Shown: positions 34,507 to 42,267 of the stretch, piece after piece | Layout: each line of letters opens with the position of its first letter | Position numbering within the stretch: position 1 is the stretch's first letter | Origin: an uncultured Eubacteriales bacterium | GTDB taxonomy: Bacteria > Bacillota > Clostridia > Oscillospirales > CAG-382 | NCBI GenBank assembly: GCA_934479825.1 | Contig: CAKSOW010000024.1 | Coordinates: 1-43,249 of the forward strand | Reading direction: 5' to 3' | DNA length: 43,249 bases | Notes under the pieces: model-generated | Told to the model about the DNA's origin: nothing | What the model saw: the letters and a program-made list of their open reading frames with translations, nothing else | Database searches by the model: none | Made by a program: the position numbers and the translations under genes

Positions 34507-35187
34507 ATGCGTAAAATCTATTGCGTGGAAGACGACAGCAGCATACGCGAGCTTTTGGAATACACACTTCGTTCTTCCGGCTTTGAAGTGAGCGGTTTTG
34601 AAAACGCGGCCGACTTTATGGCGGCTATTGCGGCAAGCAAGCCGGCGCTTGTGCTGCTTGACATAATGCTCCCCGACCGCGACGGTATGCAGGTACTTCA
34701 TGAGCTGCGTGCCAAAAATGAGACCAAGACCCTGCCGGTCATTCTGTTGACGGCCAAAGGGGGGCGGCTTGACAAGATCAAAGGGCTTGACGGCGGCGCG
34801 GACGACTACATCACAAAGCCGTTTGATGTGCTGGAACTCGTTTCGCGCATCAATGCGGTACTTCGCCGCACGCCATCGTCTGAGAACGAAAAAAAAGCGT
34901 CCTTGGAATACAAGGACGTAGAGATCGACACAGACAGCCGCACGGTGACGGTATCGGGAAAACCGGTCGTTCTGACGTTCAAAGAATTTGAATTGCTCTA
35001 TTATTTAGTTGCCAACAAAGGCATTGTGCTTACCAGGGACAAGCTCATGAATGAGGTCTGGGGCACAGATTTCGAGGGTGAAACACGCACGGTTGACGTA
35101 CATATCCGCACGCTCCGCCAAAAGCTCGGCCATGCCGGGGAATACATAGTAACGGTTCGCAACGTCGGTTACAAAGCGGAGCTTTAA
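34507..35187 (+). CDS. OmpR/PhoB-family response regulator, PhoP-like
   Basis: This 226-residue regulator has a receiver domain with acidic Asp9-Asp10, phosphoacceptor Asp52 in LLDIMLPDRDG, Thr82 and Lys104 (YITKPF). A winged-helix DNA-binding domain follows (about 130-226) with LTFKEFELLYYLVANKG and VDVHIRTLRQKLG. TGGAGGA lies 6 nt before the ATG. It lies between a Na/Pi transporter and a PhoR-like kinase, so control of phosphate uptake is the likely role. The open frame upstream of 34507 crosses the promoter and is not coding. Confidence 0.92.
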   Translation: MRKIYCVEDDSSIRELLEYTLRSSGFEVSGFENAADFMAAIAASKPALVLLDIMLPDRDGMQVLHELRAKNETKTLPVILLTAKGGRLDKIKGLDGGADDYITKPFDVLELVSRINAVLRRTPSSENEKKASLEYKDVEIDTDSRTVTVSGKPVVLTFKEFELLYYLVANKGIVLTRDKLMNEVWGTDFEGETRTVDVHIRTLRQKLGHAGEYIVTVRNVGYKAEL

Positions 35188-35214
35188 ACGCTTTCACGGG
35201 AGGCGAAATACCGG

Positions 35215-36903
35215 TTGTTCAAAAAAATCTATAAAAGTATGCGGTTTGTTTCGCTGTTTGCGCTTATCATAGCGGCGCTGTTGGTATTTTCCACCGGATA
35301 CTATGTCTTTAATCTGCGCATTGAAGCAGAGATCCGAGAACAGACGTCGCTGATAGCGCGCTTTGCCGACCGTTATCTGCAAAAAGACGGGAAACTGCCG
35401 GACGATATTCCTCCGTTTACCGACGGAAAAAGCTTTGTGATCCTTTCGCCGGACGGCGGGCTTTTATACAGTTCCGACCCAACCGGCACGATTACAAACG
35501 GCAAAGAGCCGCTTGACAAGCGTCCGGAATTTCTCAAAGCTAAGGAAAACGGCAGCGGCGAAAACGAAACCTACACCCCCGGCTTTATCGGCAAGGTTTA
35601 CAGCTATGCGCGCACGCTTTCCGACGGGAGCATTTTAATCGTTTCCTGCGACACCTTGGATATTTTCACGCTAATGAGTGAGTTTTCGGTGGTTCTTGTC
35701 TTTATGTGCGTGCTCATCTATCTGTTCACAGCCATTATTGCCAAGCGATTGACCGAAAACATTGTCGCGCCGATTGAAAAAACGTCGTTTGCCGAAATTG
35801 ATGAACAGCGTTCGCCTTATGAGGAATTGAAGCCGTTCATCTCGAAAATAGCCTACCAGAGCCGCGAGATCAAGCGTCAGATGGAACGCGTCAAGCGGCA
35901 GAAACTCCGTTTGCAGGCGGTCAGCGATTCCATGAACGAGGGGCTTGCGGTGCTTGACCGCGACGGAAACATTCTCTCCCTCAACCGCGGCGCGGCACAG
36001 GTTTTAGGGCTTACCGACGCGGAATCGGTCAAGAACACGCCGATTTTGAAATTAACCGGCAACGACCCGGATTTTGCCGCCAAATTATCCGCCGCTTATG
36101 AAAACAAACGCGGCTCTTTCTACTATACCACCAATTCGCACACCTACGAATTATTTTACAGCCCGGTCGGCGACGAAACGGATGTCATCGGCGTAGTCAT
36201 TCTTATGTTTGACATGACCGAGAAAATCAAAAACGAGCAGATCCGCACGGAGTTCACCGCCAACGTTTCGCATGAACTCAAAACGCCGCTCACATCAATT
36301 CACGGCTATGCCCAACTCTTAACAAGCGGTCTTGCACGCGACGAGGACAAACCGCTGTTTGCCGAGAAAATCGAAAAGGAAAGCCGCCGCCTGATCATGC
36401 TTGTGGAGGACATCATTAAGTTATCCAATCTGGATGAGGGCGCCGAACCGGAAAAAACGTCGTTTTACGTGCGTCCGATGATAGAAGAAATCCTCGATAC
36501 GCTATCTCTTGCTGCCGAAAAGAAAAACGTGACCTTTACCCTCTCGGACGGCAATTTTGAGATTACGGCCGGGAACAGTCAGATACACGAGCTGTTTTAC
36601 AATCTTCTTGACAATGCTGTCAAATACAACAAGGACGGCGGTCATGTTTCCGTTTCCATCGACCGGGGCGGAATCGTATGCATAGCCGACACGGGTATCG
36701 GCATTCCGGAAGAACTTCGCGGGCGGATCTTTGAGCGTTTCTTCCGTGTAGACAAGAGCCACTCCAAAAAGGTCAACGGAACGGGCCTTGGGCTTTCCAT
36801 CGTCAAGCATATTGCGCTCAATAACAATTTAAAAATCGATGTACAGAGCGAACTTGACAAAGGCAGTGTGTTCACGATAGATTTTGCAAGCTGTCTTGTC
36901 TGA
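35215..36903 (+). CDS. PhoR-like sensor histidine kinase
   Basis: This 562-residue membrane kinase starts with TTG, 11 nt after GGGAGG. TM1 spans about 10-32 and an extracytoplasmic sensing domain 33-152. TM2 spans about 155-176 and a PAS domain about 232-335. A HisKA domain follows with the phosphoacceptor His353 in NVSHELKTPL, then a HATPase domain with NLLDNAVKYN, ADTGIGIPEE and GTGLGLSIVKH. This layout (periplasmic-type domain, PAS, HisKA, ATPase) is that of PhoR. It lies 27 nt after the regulator gene. Downstream comes the structured repeat, then a terminator. Confidence 0.9.
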   Translation: MFKKIYKSMRFVSLFALIIAALLVFSTGYYVFNLRIEAEIREQTSLIARFADRYLQKDGKLPDDIPPFTDGKSFVILSPDGGLLYSSDPTGTITNGKEPLDKRPEFLKAKENGSGENETYTPGFIGKVYSYARTLSDGSILIVSCDTLDIFTLMSEFSVVLVFMCVLIYLFTAIIAKRLTENIVAPIEKTSFAEIDEQRSPYEELKPFISKIAYQSREIKRQMERVKRQKLRLQAVSDSMNEGLAVLDRDGNILSLNRGAAQVLGLTDAESVKNTPILKLTGNDPDFAAKLSAAYENKRGSFYYTTNSHTYELFYSPVGDETDVIGVVILMFDMTEKIKNEQIRTEFTANVSHELKTPLTSIHGYAQLLTSGLARDEDKPLFAEKIEKESRRLIMLVEDIIKLSNLDEGAEPEKTSFYVRPMIEEILDTLSLAAEKKNVTFTLSDGNFEITAGNSQIHELFYNLLDNAVKYNKDGGHVSVSIDRGGIVCIADTGIGIPEELRGRIFERFFRVDKSHSKKVNGTGLGLSIVKHIALNNNLKIDVQSELDKGSVFTIDFASCLV

Positions 36904-36916
36904 ATCAACTGGAGCT

Positions 36917-37111
36917 TGAGCGTGTCGCAAAACTGCGTTTTACGACACGGAAACAGATTCGTACGCTCACGCCTCATGCCAAAAAGCTCCGCTTTTCGAC
37001 ACTCGCGAATCTATCGGTGAAAAATCCGTGGCACATGTCCCCGGATTTTTCAAATTTTTATTAAAATCGGGCTTCGCCCGAAAAGTCTTATAGACTTTTG
37101 CAACAATCTGA
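36917..37111 (+). repeat. Structured dispersed repeat, copy 2
   Basis: This 195-nt copy differs from copy 1 (77-270) at only three positions and carries the same five hairpins in the same order. It starts 13 nt after the kinase stop codon and ends exactly at the first base of a terminator hairpin, so it is the 3' UTR of the two-component mRNA. None of the substitutions breaks a long stem. Confidence 0.9.
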
Positions 37112-37147
37112 GGCGGTGTAATTTTTTTACACCGCCTTGTTTTTTTA
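37112..37147 (+). terminator. Terminator of the two-component operon
   Basis: GGCGGTGTAA and TTACACCGCC form a perfect 10-bp stem followed by TTGTTTTTTT. It touches the end of repeat copy 2. Confidence 0.88.
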
Positions 37148-37181
37148 TCCTTTTTATTCCTTATTTACTTTTTCCCCGGCG

Positions 37182-38573
37182 TTATTCCGCCTCCGGCCGC
37201 TCTACCACACAGTCCTTGGCAAGATCTGCACGCTTATAATAAATAAAGGTAAGAAGACTGCACACAAACCAACCGGCCGGATATCCGAGCGCAATCGGAA
37301 TCGGGTGGTTTGCGATATAGTGCGACATGATATACAAATAGATCTGCCGGAACACGACAAAGGAAAACAGCATAATGAACATCGGCATACGGCTGTTGCC
37401 CGAACCGCGCAAAGCCCCGGTATATATCTGATTGACGCAGCACAGTAAATAAAACGGCAGAATATAACGCAAAAACTCTGTTCCATACACTACGACCGAT
37501 TCTTTTGCGTTGAAAAACGCCACCATATCCGGCGCAAAAATGAGCAACGGCAGCATAATCACAAAGGTAGAAAGAAACGCCATGGCAAACGCGCAGGATA
37601 CGCCTTTTTTGGCACGTTTCACATCGTTTGTGCCAAGGTTTTGCCCCACAAATGTCGTGCAGGCAATGGAAAGCGACTGCATGGGCAGCAAAACGAACTG
37701 ATCGATTTTGGAATAGGCTGTCCAACCGGACATACAGTCTGCACCAAAATAATTGATATAAGATTGAACAAAAACATTGGAAAAACAGGTAATCGCCGTC
37801 TGAATCGCGGCCGGAATGCCGATCTTCAAGATCTTGGCAAGCATTTCCCAGTCAATGCGCAGGTCGCGGAAACGAAGCACCACGCACGTGTCGCTTTTCC
37901 ACAAGGACAATATCACAAGCAGAGCGGAAACACCCTCGGCAATAATGGTCGCATAAGCAACGCCCTCGACACCCATGTTGAATACCAATACAAACAAAAG
38001 GTCAAGAACGGTATTGAGAAGCGCCGAAACGACCAAAAAATAAAACGGCCGTCTTGAATCCCCCACTGCGCGTAGAATCCCCGAACCGATATTATAGATC
38101 ATAAGCCCCGTCATACCGGCAAAATAAATGGAAAGATACGCAGTCGATTCCGGAATGACCTCCGCAGGCGTTTTCATAAGAGCAAGCATGGCAGGAATGA
38201 GAAAAATTCCGGCTACTGTCAATACCACGCCCAACACAAGCGTCATGACAAAGGCCGTGTGTACCGTATCATGAACCTTATCATAGCGGCGCGCACCGTA
38301 ATATTGGGAGATAACAACGCCTGCACCGGTAGAAAGTCCGAGAAAGAAACCGATGAGCATGTTGATGATCGGCCCTACCGTCCCGACCGCCGAAAAGGCT
38401 TCGTTACTGACATAGTTGCCGACGACCCATGCGTCTACCGTATTATACAGCTGTTGAAAAATATTTCCGGCAAGAAGTGGCAGCGAAAACCAGACAAGGT
38501 GCGCCACGATACTGCCGTTTGTCATATCCGATCCCGGATTCAAACGGGAAAATCTGCTTTTGATAGCATTCAT
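37182..38573 (-). CDS. MATE-family multidrug/metabolite efflux transporter
   Basis: This is a 463-residue membrane protein with twelve hydrophobic segments in two homologous halves. The MATE N-terminal pattern LPLLAGNIFQQLYNTVDAWVVGNYVS is clear (about 31-56), as are GIGTG/GLSTGAGVVISQYYGA-type loops and LRAVGDSRRP. It should export cationic compounds with sodium or protons. ATG follows AGGAGTG by about 11 nt. It is transcribed alone, convergent with the two-component operon. Confidence 0.9.
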   Translation of the reverse strand: MNAIKSRFSRLNPGSDMTNGSIVAHLVWFSLPLLAGNIFQQLYNTVDAWVVGNYVSNEAFSAVGTVGPIINMLIGFFLGLSTGAGVVISQYYGARRYDKVHDTVHTAFVMTLVLGVVLTVAGIFLIPAMLALMKTPAEVIPESTAYLSIYFAGMTGLMIYNIGSGILRAVGDSRRPFYFLVVSALLNTVLDLLFVLVFNMGVEGVAYATIIAEGVSALLVILSLWKSDTCVVLRFRDLRIDWEMLAKILKIGIPAAIQTAITCFSNVFVQSYINYFGADCMSGWTAYSKIDQFVLLPMQSLSIACTTFVGQNLGTNDVKRAKKGVSCAFAMAFLSTFVIMLPLLIFAPDMVAFFNAKESVVVYGTEFLRYILPFYLLCCVNQIYTGALRGSGNSRMPMFIMLFSFVVFRQIYLYIMSHYIANHPIPIALGYPAGWFVCSLLTFIYYKRADLAKDCVVERPEAE

Positions 38574-38729
38574 TTTTAGGTTTTCACTCCTGTCCGTAAT
38601 AGTATAACACAGTTTTTCCGGAAAGACAAGAGGTATTTTTACAGTCGCTTAGTTTATGAACTAAATACGATATATGTATATATATTAACAATTTGGAAGA
38701 AATTGTCTAATCCTCGTTCGGGTTTTGTC

Positions 38730-38781
38730 TTGCCATTGACTTCCATAAAATGTTATACTAAATACAGACAGATAATGTCTG
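38730..38781 (+). promoter_or_regulatory. Promoter with an operator-like inverted repeat for exported protein 3
   Basis: TTGCCA (38730-38735), an 18-nt spacer and TATACT (38754-38759) are followed at the expected start point by CAGACA-N5-TGTCTG (38765-38781). The symmetry suggests a repressor site. No matching site precedes units 1 and 2. Confidence 0.45.
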
Positions 38782-38814
38782 AAACATATTTTTTTAAAAG
38801 GAGTGACCCAAAAC

Positions 38815-41028
38815 ATGAGGAATTCATGGAAAATTCTTTCCACTCTGGCATTGGCGGCAGTGTTTTCAATCGGGTGCCTTGCTATGCCGGAACTGGAAAA
38901 AGTGGAAAGCGGCGCAGAAGTTGCCGCAGGTGTGACAGCGAATTTGAGCGATGAGACTCAATCGGAGCTGTTATTCTATCAGGATTTTGACCATTTGGAA
39001 GTCGGAACGTATGACAGCGGCGCGATTGCCAGCATGCTTACCGGCACAGAGGGTGCAAAGATCGTCGATTTTGCCAATCAGGGCTGGGGCGTTCTCGGCG
39101 CAGGCTGTTCGTTTGAAATCTGCGAAGAAGAAAACGGCAACCGTTATTTAAAAGTCACCGGAAACACCTACAACGCTTTCGGCGTTTGGTTTGAAAACGA
39201 TGAACAGCATTACGCCGTCATGTCTTTCAACTACAAGTTCCCGGCTGCAACCGGCTGCAAAGGCCTCAACGAAGCCGCCTATGAAAAAAAGGGAACCATG
39301 CGCGTGGGCGGCAGTACCAGCAATAACACCGGCAACTGGGATTCAGGCGGCGCTTTGACGAATTCCGCCGTCACCGAATGGACACAGCACCGCGGTCACA
39401 GCTATGTAAAGAGTCCTTGCTTAGGCTTCGGTTTCAACTCGGCCGGCGAAGAGGGCGTTGTCTATCTCGATGACCTTGCTGTATGGTCGTTCTCCACAAA
39501 GATCGATGACGGAGCTGAACCGGCCCACACGAGCCAGGTCAAGAAAACCGTTTCTTTCAAGAATTCCACCGGCAGTGCGGATGCTGAAATGCCGGCCGAT
39601 ATCACCCGTTACGCCTGGTACAACTTCTATAACGGCCAATGGGTGCAAGTAACCGTCAATCTGAATTCTTTTGTACCGGCTACCGTTCCGGCAGGATACG
39701 AATTTGCCGGTTGGTCGGCCTCCGACGGCGGCACGAAGATCAAAGACTGCCACTATTCCGATTTTAAAGTGCCCGGCGATTTCACGTTCTATGCAACATG
39801 GAAAAAAGCAAAACCGGTAGTGAAATTTGAAGATTTTGAAAGCTATGAAGTCGGTCATGTGTTTACTAAGGATGAACTAAATTCGCTTATATTAAATAAT
39901 ACCACCGTGCTTGGCGCACCCGGATGCACTTTCACAATTGTCGAAGATTCGACAACCGGAGGCAAATGCCTTAAAATAACGGGCAGTGCAGAGTATGCCA
40001 ACTTCTGTTTAAATCCGGCATTCCGCAGCAGAGACAACGCAACCGAATACCGGCAATTTGACTACCGTTTTGAAAACACGTCCGGCAGATTCATTAAATA
40101 CAAAAAGAACAGCGGAGATTCATCCCATCAAACTAATGGTGAACTGGCAATATCTGAATCATGGGGACGGGAGATTCTGAGTCTCGATTCAAATTATAAC
40201 TACGTCGGATTTTTTATCCAACAATCCACTTCGTTTACACTTTATATTGACAACTACTATTATTGGAGTATTCCGAACGGATTGGAGCAGGACGACAAGA
40301 AAGTCACCGTTACGTTCAAGAACTCAACGGTTAATGCGCCCCAAAGCGCAACACTTCCCACAAGTCTTGTCAAAAACCTTTGGGAAACCAAAGATGTTTC
40401 AGAAAATTACGTTAATCTCAAAAATTATAAAGCCACTTCGGACAACGCCGCATTTAACTTTCTCGGCTGGTCGCGCACCGACGGCGGCAAGGTAATTAAC
40501 GTCGGCTATGATGTTTTCCGCTGCATGCAGGACGAAACACTGTACGCTGTTTGGGAAGTGGTTACTCCCTCTATGACCGGCAAAACATCCATTCGCACCG
40601 GTTCGGAGAAAAACCAATCCATCCGGTTCCAAGCTACGATCAGCGTTGCTACCTTTAATGGCTGTGACGAATTCGGTTTTCTTGCCTCCCGTGCAGGCCG
40701 ATTAGGGGACGACGAATTAACGTTTGCTCTTGATAATACCCAAACCAAGAAGTACGTTTCCAAGGCAGTCGATAAAGATAAAGTCACTGCTGATCCGACA
40801 CAAACAGAGTTGCTCTGGTCAGTTGTTCTGAAAAGCATTCCGAAAACCAAGGAAAATTTTGAGGAAATACTGATCGTTCGTCCGTATATCAAGATCGGCG
40901 GCACGACGTATTATGGAACAGAAGCGAGAAAAACGATTCTCGAAACGGCGCAGGCTCTGATAGGTGCTGGTCAAACCGGCGAGTATTTAGATGAGATCAT
41001 CGACATTTGCAACGGTACAAATGCATAA
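38815..41028 (+). CDS. Exported modular protein 3 (InlB-B-type repeats plus conserved C-terminal domain)
   Basis: This 737-residue exported protein starts MRNSWKILSTLALAAVFSIGC. The Cys21 after SIG could be a lipobox, otherwise the signal peptide is cleaved slightly later. Two beta-rich domains start with FYQDFDHLEVGTY and KFEDFESYEVGHV. Each is followed by an InlB B-type (Listeria-Bacteroides) repeat with VSFKNST/VTFKNST, FAGWSASDGG/FLGWSRTDGG and FYATW/LYAVWE. The C-terminal domain (from about TSIRTGS) is shared with exported proteins 1 and 2 and ends EIIDIC. The start is the ATG at 38815, 11 nt after AAGGAG; a GTG at 38803 overlaps that site. A small YxSPE gene follows after 19 nt. Confidence 0.8.
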   Translation: MRNSWKILSTLALAAVFSIGCLAMPELEKVESGAEVAAGVTANLSDETQSELLFYQDFDHLEVGTYDSGAIASMLTGTEGAKIVDFANQGWGVLGAGCSFEICEEENGNRYLKVTGNTYNAFGVWFENDEQHYAVMSFNYKFPAATGCKGLNEAAYEKKGTMRVGGSTSNNTGNWDSGGALTNSAVTEWTQHRGHSYVKSPCLGFGFNSAGEEGVVYLDDLAVWSFSTKIDDGAEPAHTSQVKKTVSFKNSTGSADAEMPADITRYAWYNFYNGQWVQVTVNLNSFVPATVPAGYEFAGWSASDGGTKIKDCHYSDFKVPGDFTFYATWKKAKPVVKFEDFESYEVGHVFTKDELNSLILNNTTVLGAPGCTFTIVEDSTTGGKCLKITGSAEYANFCLNPAFRSRDNATEYRQFDYRFENTSGRFIKYKKNSGDSSHQTNGELAISESWGREILSLDSNYNYVGFFIQQSTSFTLYIDNYYYWSIPNGLEQDDKKVTVTFKNSTVNAPQSATLPTSLVKNLWETKDVSENYVNLKNYKATSDNAAFNFLGWSRTDGGKVINVGYDVFRCMQDETLYAVWEVVTPSMTGKTSIRTGSEKNQSIRFQATISVATFNGCDEFGFLASRAGRLGDDELTFALDNTQTKKYVSKAVDKDKVTADPTQTELLWSVVLKSIPKTKENFEEILIVRPYIKIGGTTYYGTEARKTILETAQALIGAGQTGEYLDEIIDICNGTNA

Positions 41029-41047
41029 AAGAAACGAGGGATAAAGA

Positions 41048-41182
41048 ATGAAACTCAAATATATTTCTCCGGAAATGCTTTTACAGGAACTTGATATTGA
41101 CGATATCCTTATGACCAGTCCTTGCGGTTCTGACGAGGAAGAGGATTATGAGGAAGGAATGGATATGGGAGAACTTTACTGA
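41048..41182 (+). CDS. Small acidic YxSPE-motif protein 3 (44 residues)
   Basis: The sequence begins MKLKYISPEMLLQELDIDDI and continues LMTSPCGSD into a tail of almost only Asp, Glu, Gly and Met. GAGGG lies about 8 nt before the ATG, and the gene is 19 nt after the stop of exported protein 3, the same distance as in unit 2. It shares Y-x-S-P-E, the D-I-L-M-x-S block and strong negative charge with the two other small proteins, though the companion large protein has a different modular front. No export signal. A terminator follows. Confidence 0.8.
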   Translation: MKLKYISPEMLLQELDIDDILMTSPCGSDEEEDYEEGMDMGELY

Positions 41183-41220
41183 TTCCCCCGCCCTGCGGCA
41201 TTTTCCTAAATCAAAAGAAT

Positions 41221-41252
41221 CCGGATGGCTATTTTGGGTGGCCATCCGGTTT
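41221..41252 (+). terminator. Terminator of exported protein 3 unit
   Basis: CCGGATGGC and GCCATCCGG form a perfect 9-bp stem, then TTTCCC. Confidence 0.7.
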
Positions 41253-41293
41253 CCCTACACGTCGCAGGTCAATGCGGCGTAACTCTCCTTTTG

Positions 41294-41331
41294 AAAAGCA
41301 GTCTTATTGGCAAATTAAGACTGCTTTTTGT
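41294..41331. terminator. Second hairpin terminator
   Basis: AAAAGCAGTCTTA and TAAGACTGCTTTT form a perfect 13-bp stem with T- and A-rich ends, directly before the tRNA-region promoter. Confidence 0.7.
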
Positions 41332-41341
41332 GCTGTAAATC

Positions 41342-41370
41342 TTGACATAACAAAGCAGATGTGATATAAT
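41342..41370 (+). promoter_or_regulatory. Perfect consensus promoter of the tRNA-Pro region
   Basis: TTGACA, a 17-nt spacer and TATAAT, all exact, as is common for stable RNA genes. The intact tRNA now lies 560 nt downstream, behind two truncated copies. The segment 41371-41525 shows no gene. Confidence 0.85.
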
Positions 41371-41525
41371 ATATAAAGTGTGGTGCGTTTGCCGCATGCA
41401 GGTGTTGCTGGTAGCAGATTTTGTGCATAGTGAAACGCAAGTAGCAAAGTTTCGCTGTGAAACTTTGCGTACCGCAAGAGGACGGCCGCAGTTTTTGTGG
41501 TTAGCTATTTTGAATTTTATATTTT

Positions 41526-41566
41526 CGGGGTGTAGCGCAGTTGGTAGCGCGCGTGGTTTGGGAGCA
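41526..41566 (+). pseudogene. tRNA-Pro 5' half, fragment 1 (probable integration scar)
   Basis: The first 38 nt agree with the intact tRNA-Pro at 41934 through the acceptor, D arm and anticodon loop TTTGGGA (41557-41563). The sequence then changes to GCATAGACGG, so the 3' strand of the anticodon stem and the T arm are absent. The 5' anticodon-stem strand (CGTGG) differs from the intact gene (CGACG). Confidence 0.85.
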
Positions 41567-41727
41567 TAGACGGCATTTCTGACGTTTATCGGTGCCAACC
41601 GCCGAAAGCCCTTTAACCGTGCGATTTTTGGACGGTATGGAAAACAAAAAATGGCGGTCAAAAATGTGTTTGACCACAGATTTGACCACTTACGGATTTG
41701 ACCTAAAAATCGAATATTTTCACCAAT

Positions 41728-41768
41728 CGGGGTGTGGCGCAGCTGGTAGCGCGCGAAGTTTGGGAGCA
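41728..41768 (+). pseudogene. tRNA-Pro 5' half, fragment 2 (probable integration scar)
   Basis: A second 5' half, again ending after TTTGGGA (41759-41765) plus GCA as in fragment 1, then unrelated sequence. It lies 202 nt from fragment 1 and 206 nt from the intact tRNA. The 5' anticodon-stem strand is CGAAG. Before fragment 2 and before the intact tRNA, related sequences with two direct copies of GTGGTCAAA (minus strand) occur. Confidence 0.85.
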
Positions 41769-41933
41769 GGACACCGAGCCTACCCCCAGATAAAAATCAA
41801 AAGCGCCGAAAAGCCTTGTAAACACTGACTTTTTCGGCACTATACTCTCTCGCAAAATCGCTGTAAAAAGCGGTTTGACCACATGTTTGACCACTTACGG
41901 AAAAACCTCAAAAATTCAATATTTTTCACACTT

Positions 41934-42009
41934 CGGGGTGTGGCGCAGTTGGTAGCGCGCGACGTTTGGGACGTCGATGCCGCAGGTTCGAATCCTGTCA
42001 CTCCGACCA
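41934..42009 (+). tRNA. tRNA-Pro (anticodon UGG)
   Basis: This is a complete 76-nt cloverleaf. The acceptor pairs CGGGGTG with CACTCCG (one G-U). The anticodon stem is CGACG/CGTCG around TTTGGGA (anticodon TGG at 41967-41969). The T arm contains GGTTCGAATCC and the 3' CCA is encoded. The terminator follows directly. Confidence 0.95.
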
Positions 42010-42014
42010 AAAAA

Positions 42015-42052
42015 CAGCCGAAAACAAGCTATTTTGACTTGTTTTCGGCTGT
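42015..42052 (+). terminator. Terminator of tRNA-Pro
   Basis: ACAGCCGAAAACAAG and CTTGTTTTCGGCTGT pair over 15 bp, followed by TTTTCTAT. Confidence 0.88.
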
Positions 42053-42194
42053 TTTTCTATATATTTTTCACAAAATCGGCTATTTTCAGTTGACCACATG
42101 TTCGCCCGTTTTTTTGGCTTTTTATTGGATTTTCATGGCTTTTTCTCAAGTATTTTGAAAATCCCTTTTCTTTGCTTTCTGCGACGCAAATTTT

Positions 42195-42232
42195 GAGGGC
42201 TGACAGATTGATTTCTGTCAGCCCTCGCTCTT
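42195..42232. terminator. Terminator between tRNA and kinase gene
   Basis: GAGGGCTGACAG and CTGTCAGCCCTC form a perfect 12-bp stem. It ends the minus-strand kinase transcript and could act in both directions. Confidence 0.75.
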
Positions 42233-42241
42233 TATCATCAT

Positions 42242-42267
42242 CTCGACAAATTGGAATTTGACGTTAT
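42242..42267. repeat. 26-nt direct repeat R1 spanning the kinase stop codon
   Basis: It matches 43168-43193 at 24 of 26 bases. The centre is an inverted repeat close to CGACAAATT-GG-AATTTGTCG. The minus-strand stop codon of the kinase gene is at the same place within R1 as the stop of the next gene within R2. Confidence 0.75.

Noticed and set aside
41592..41894. Open frames between the tRNA fragments, both strands
   Set aside because: They run through tRNA halves and repeated att-like sequence; the similarity of their ends (VVKxVVK) reflects the GTGGTCAAA repeats.
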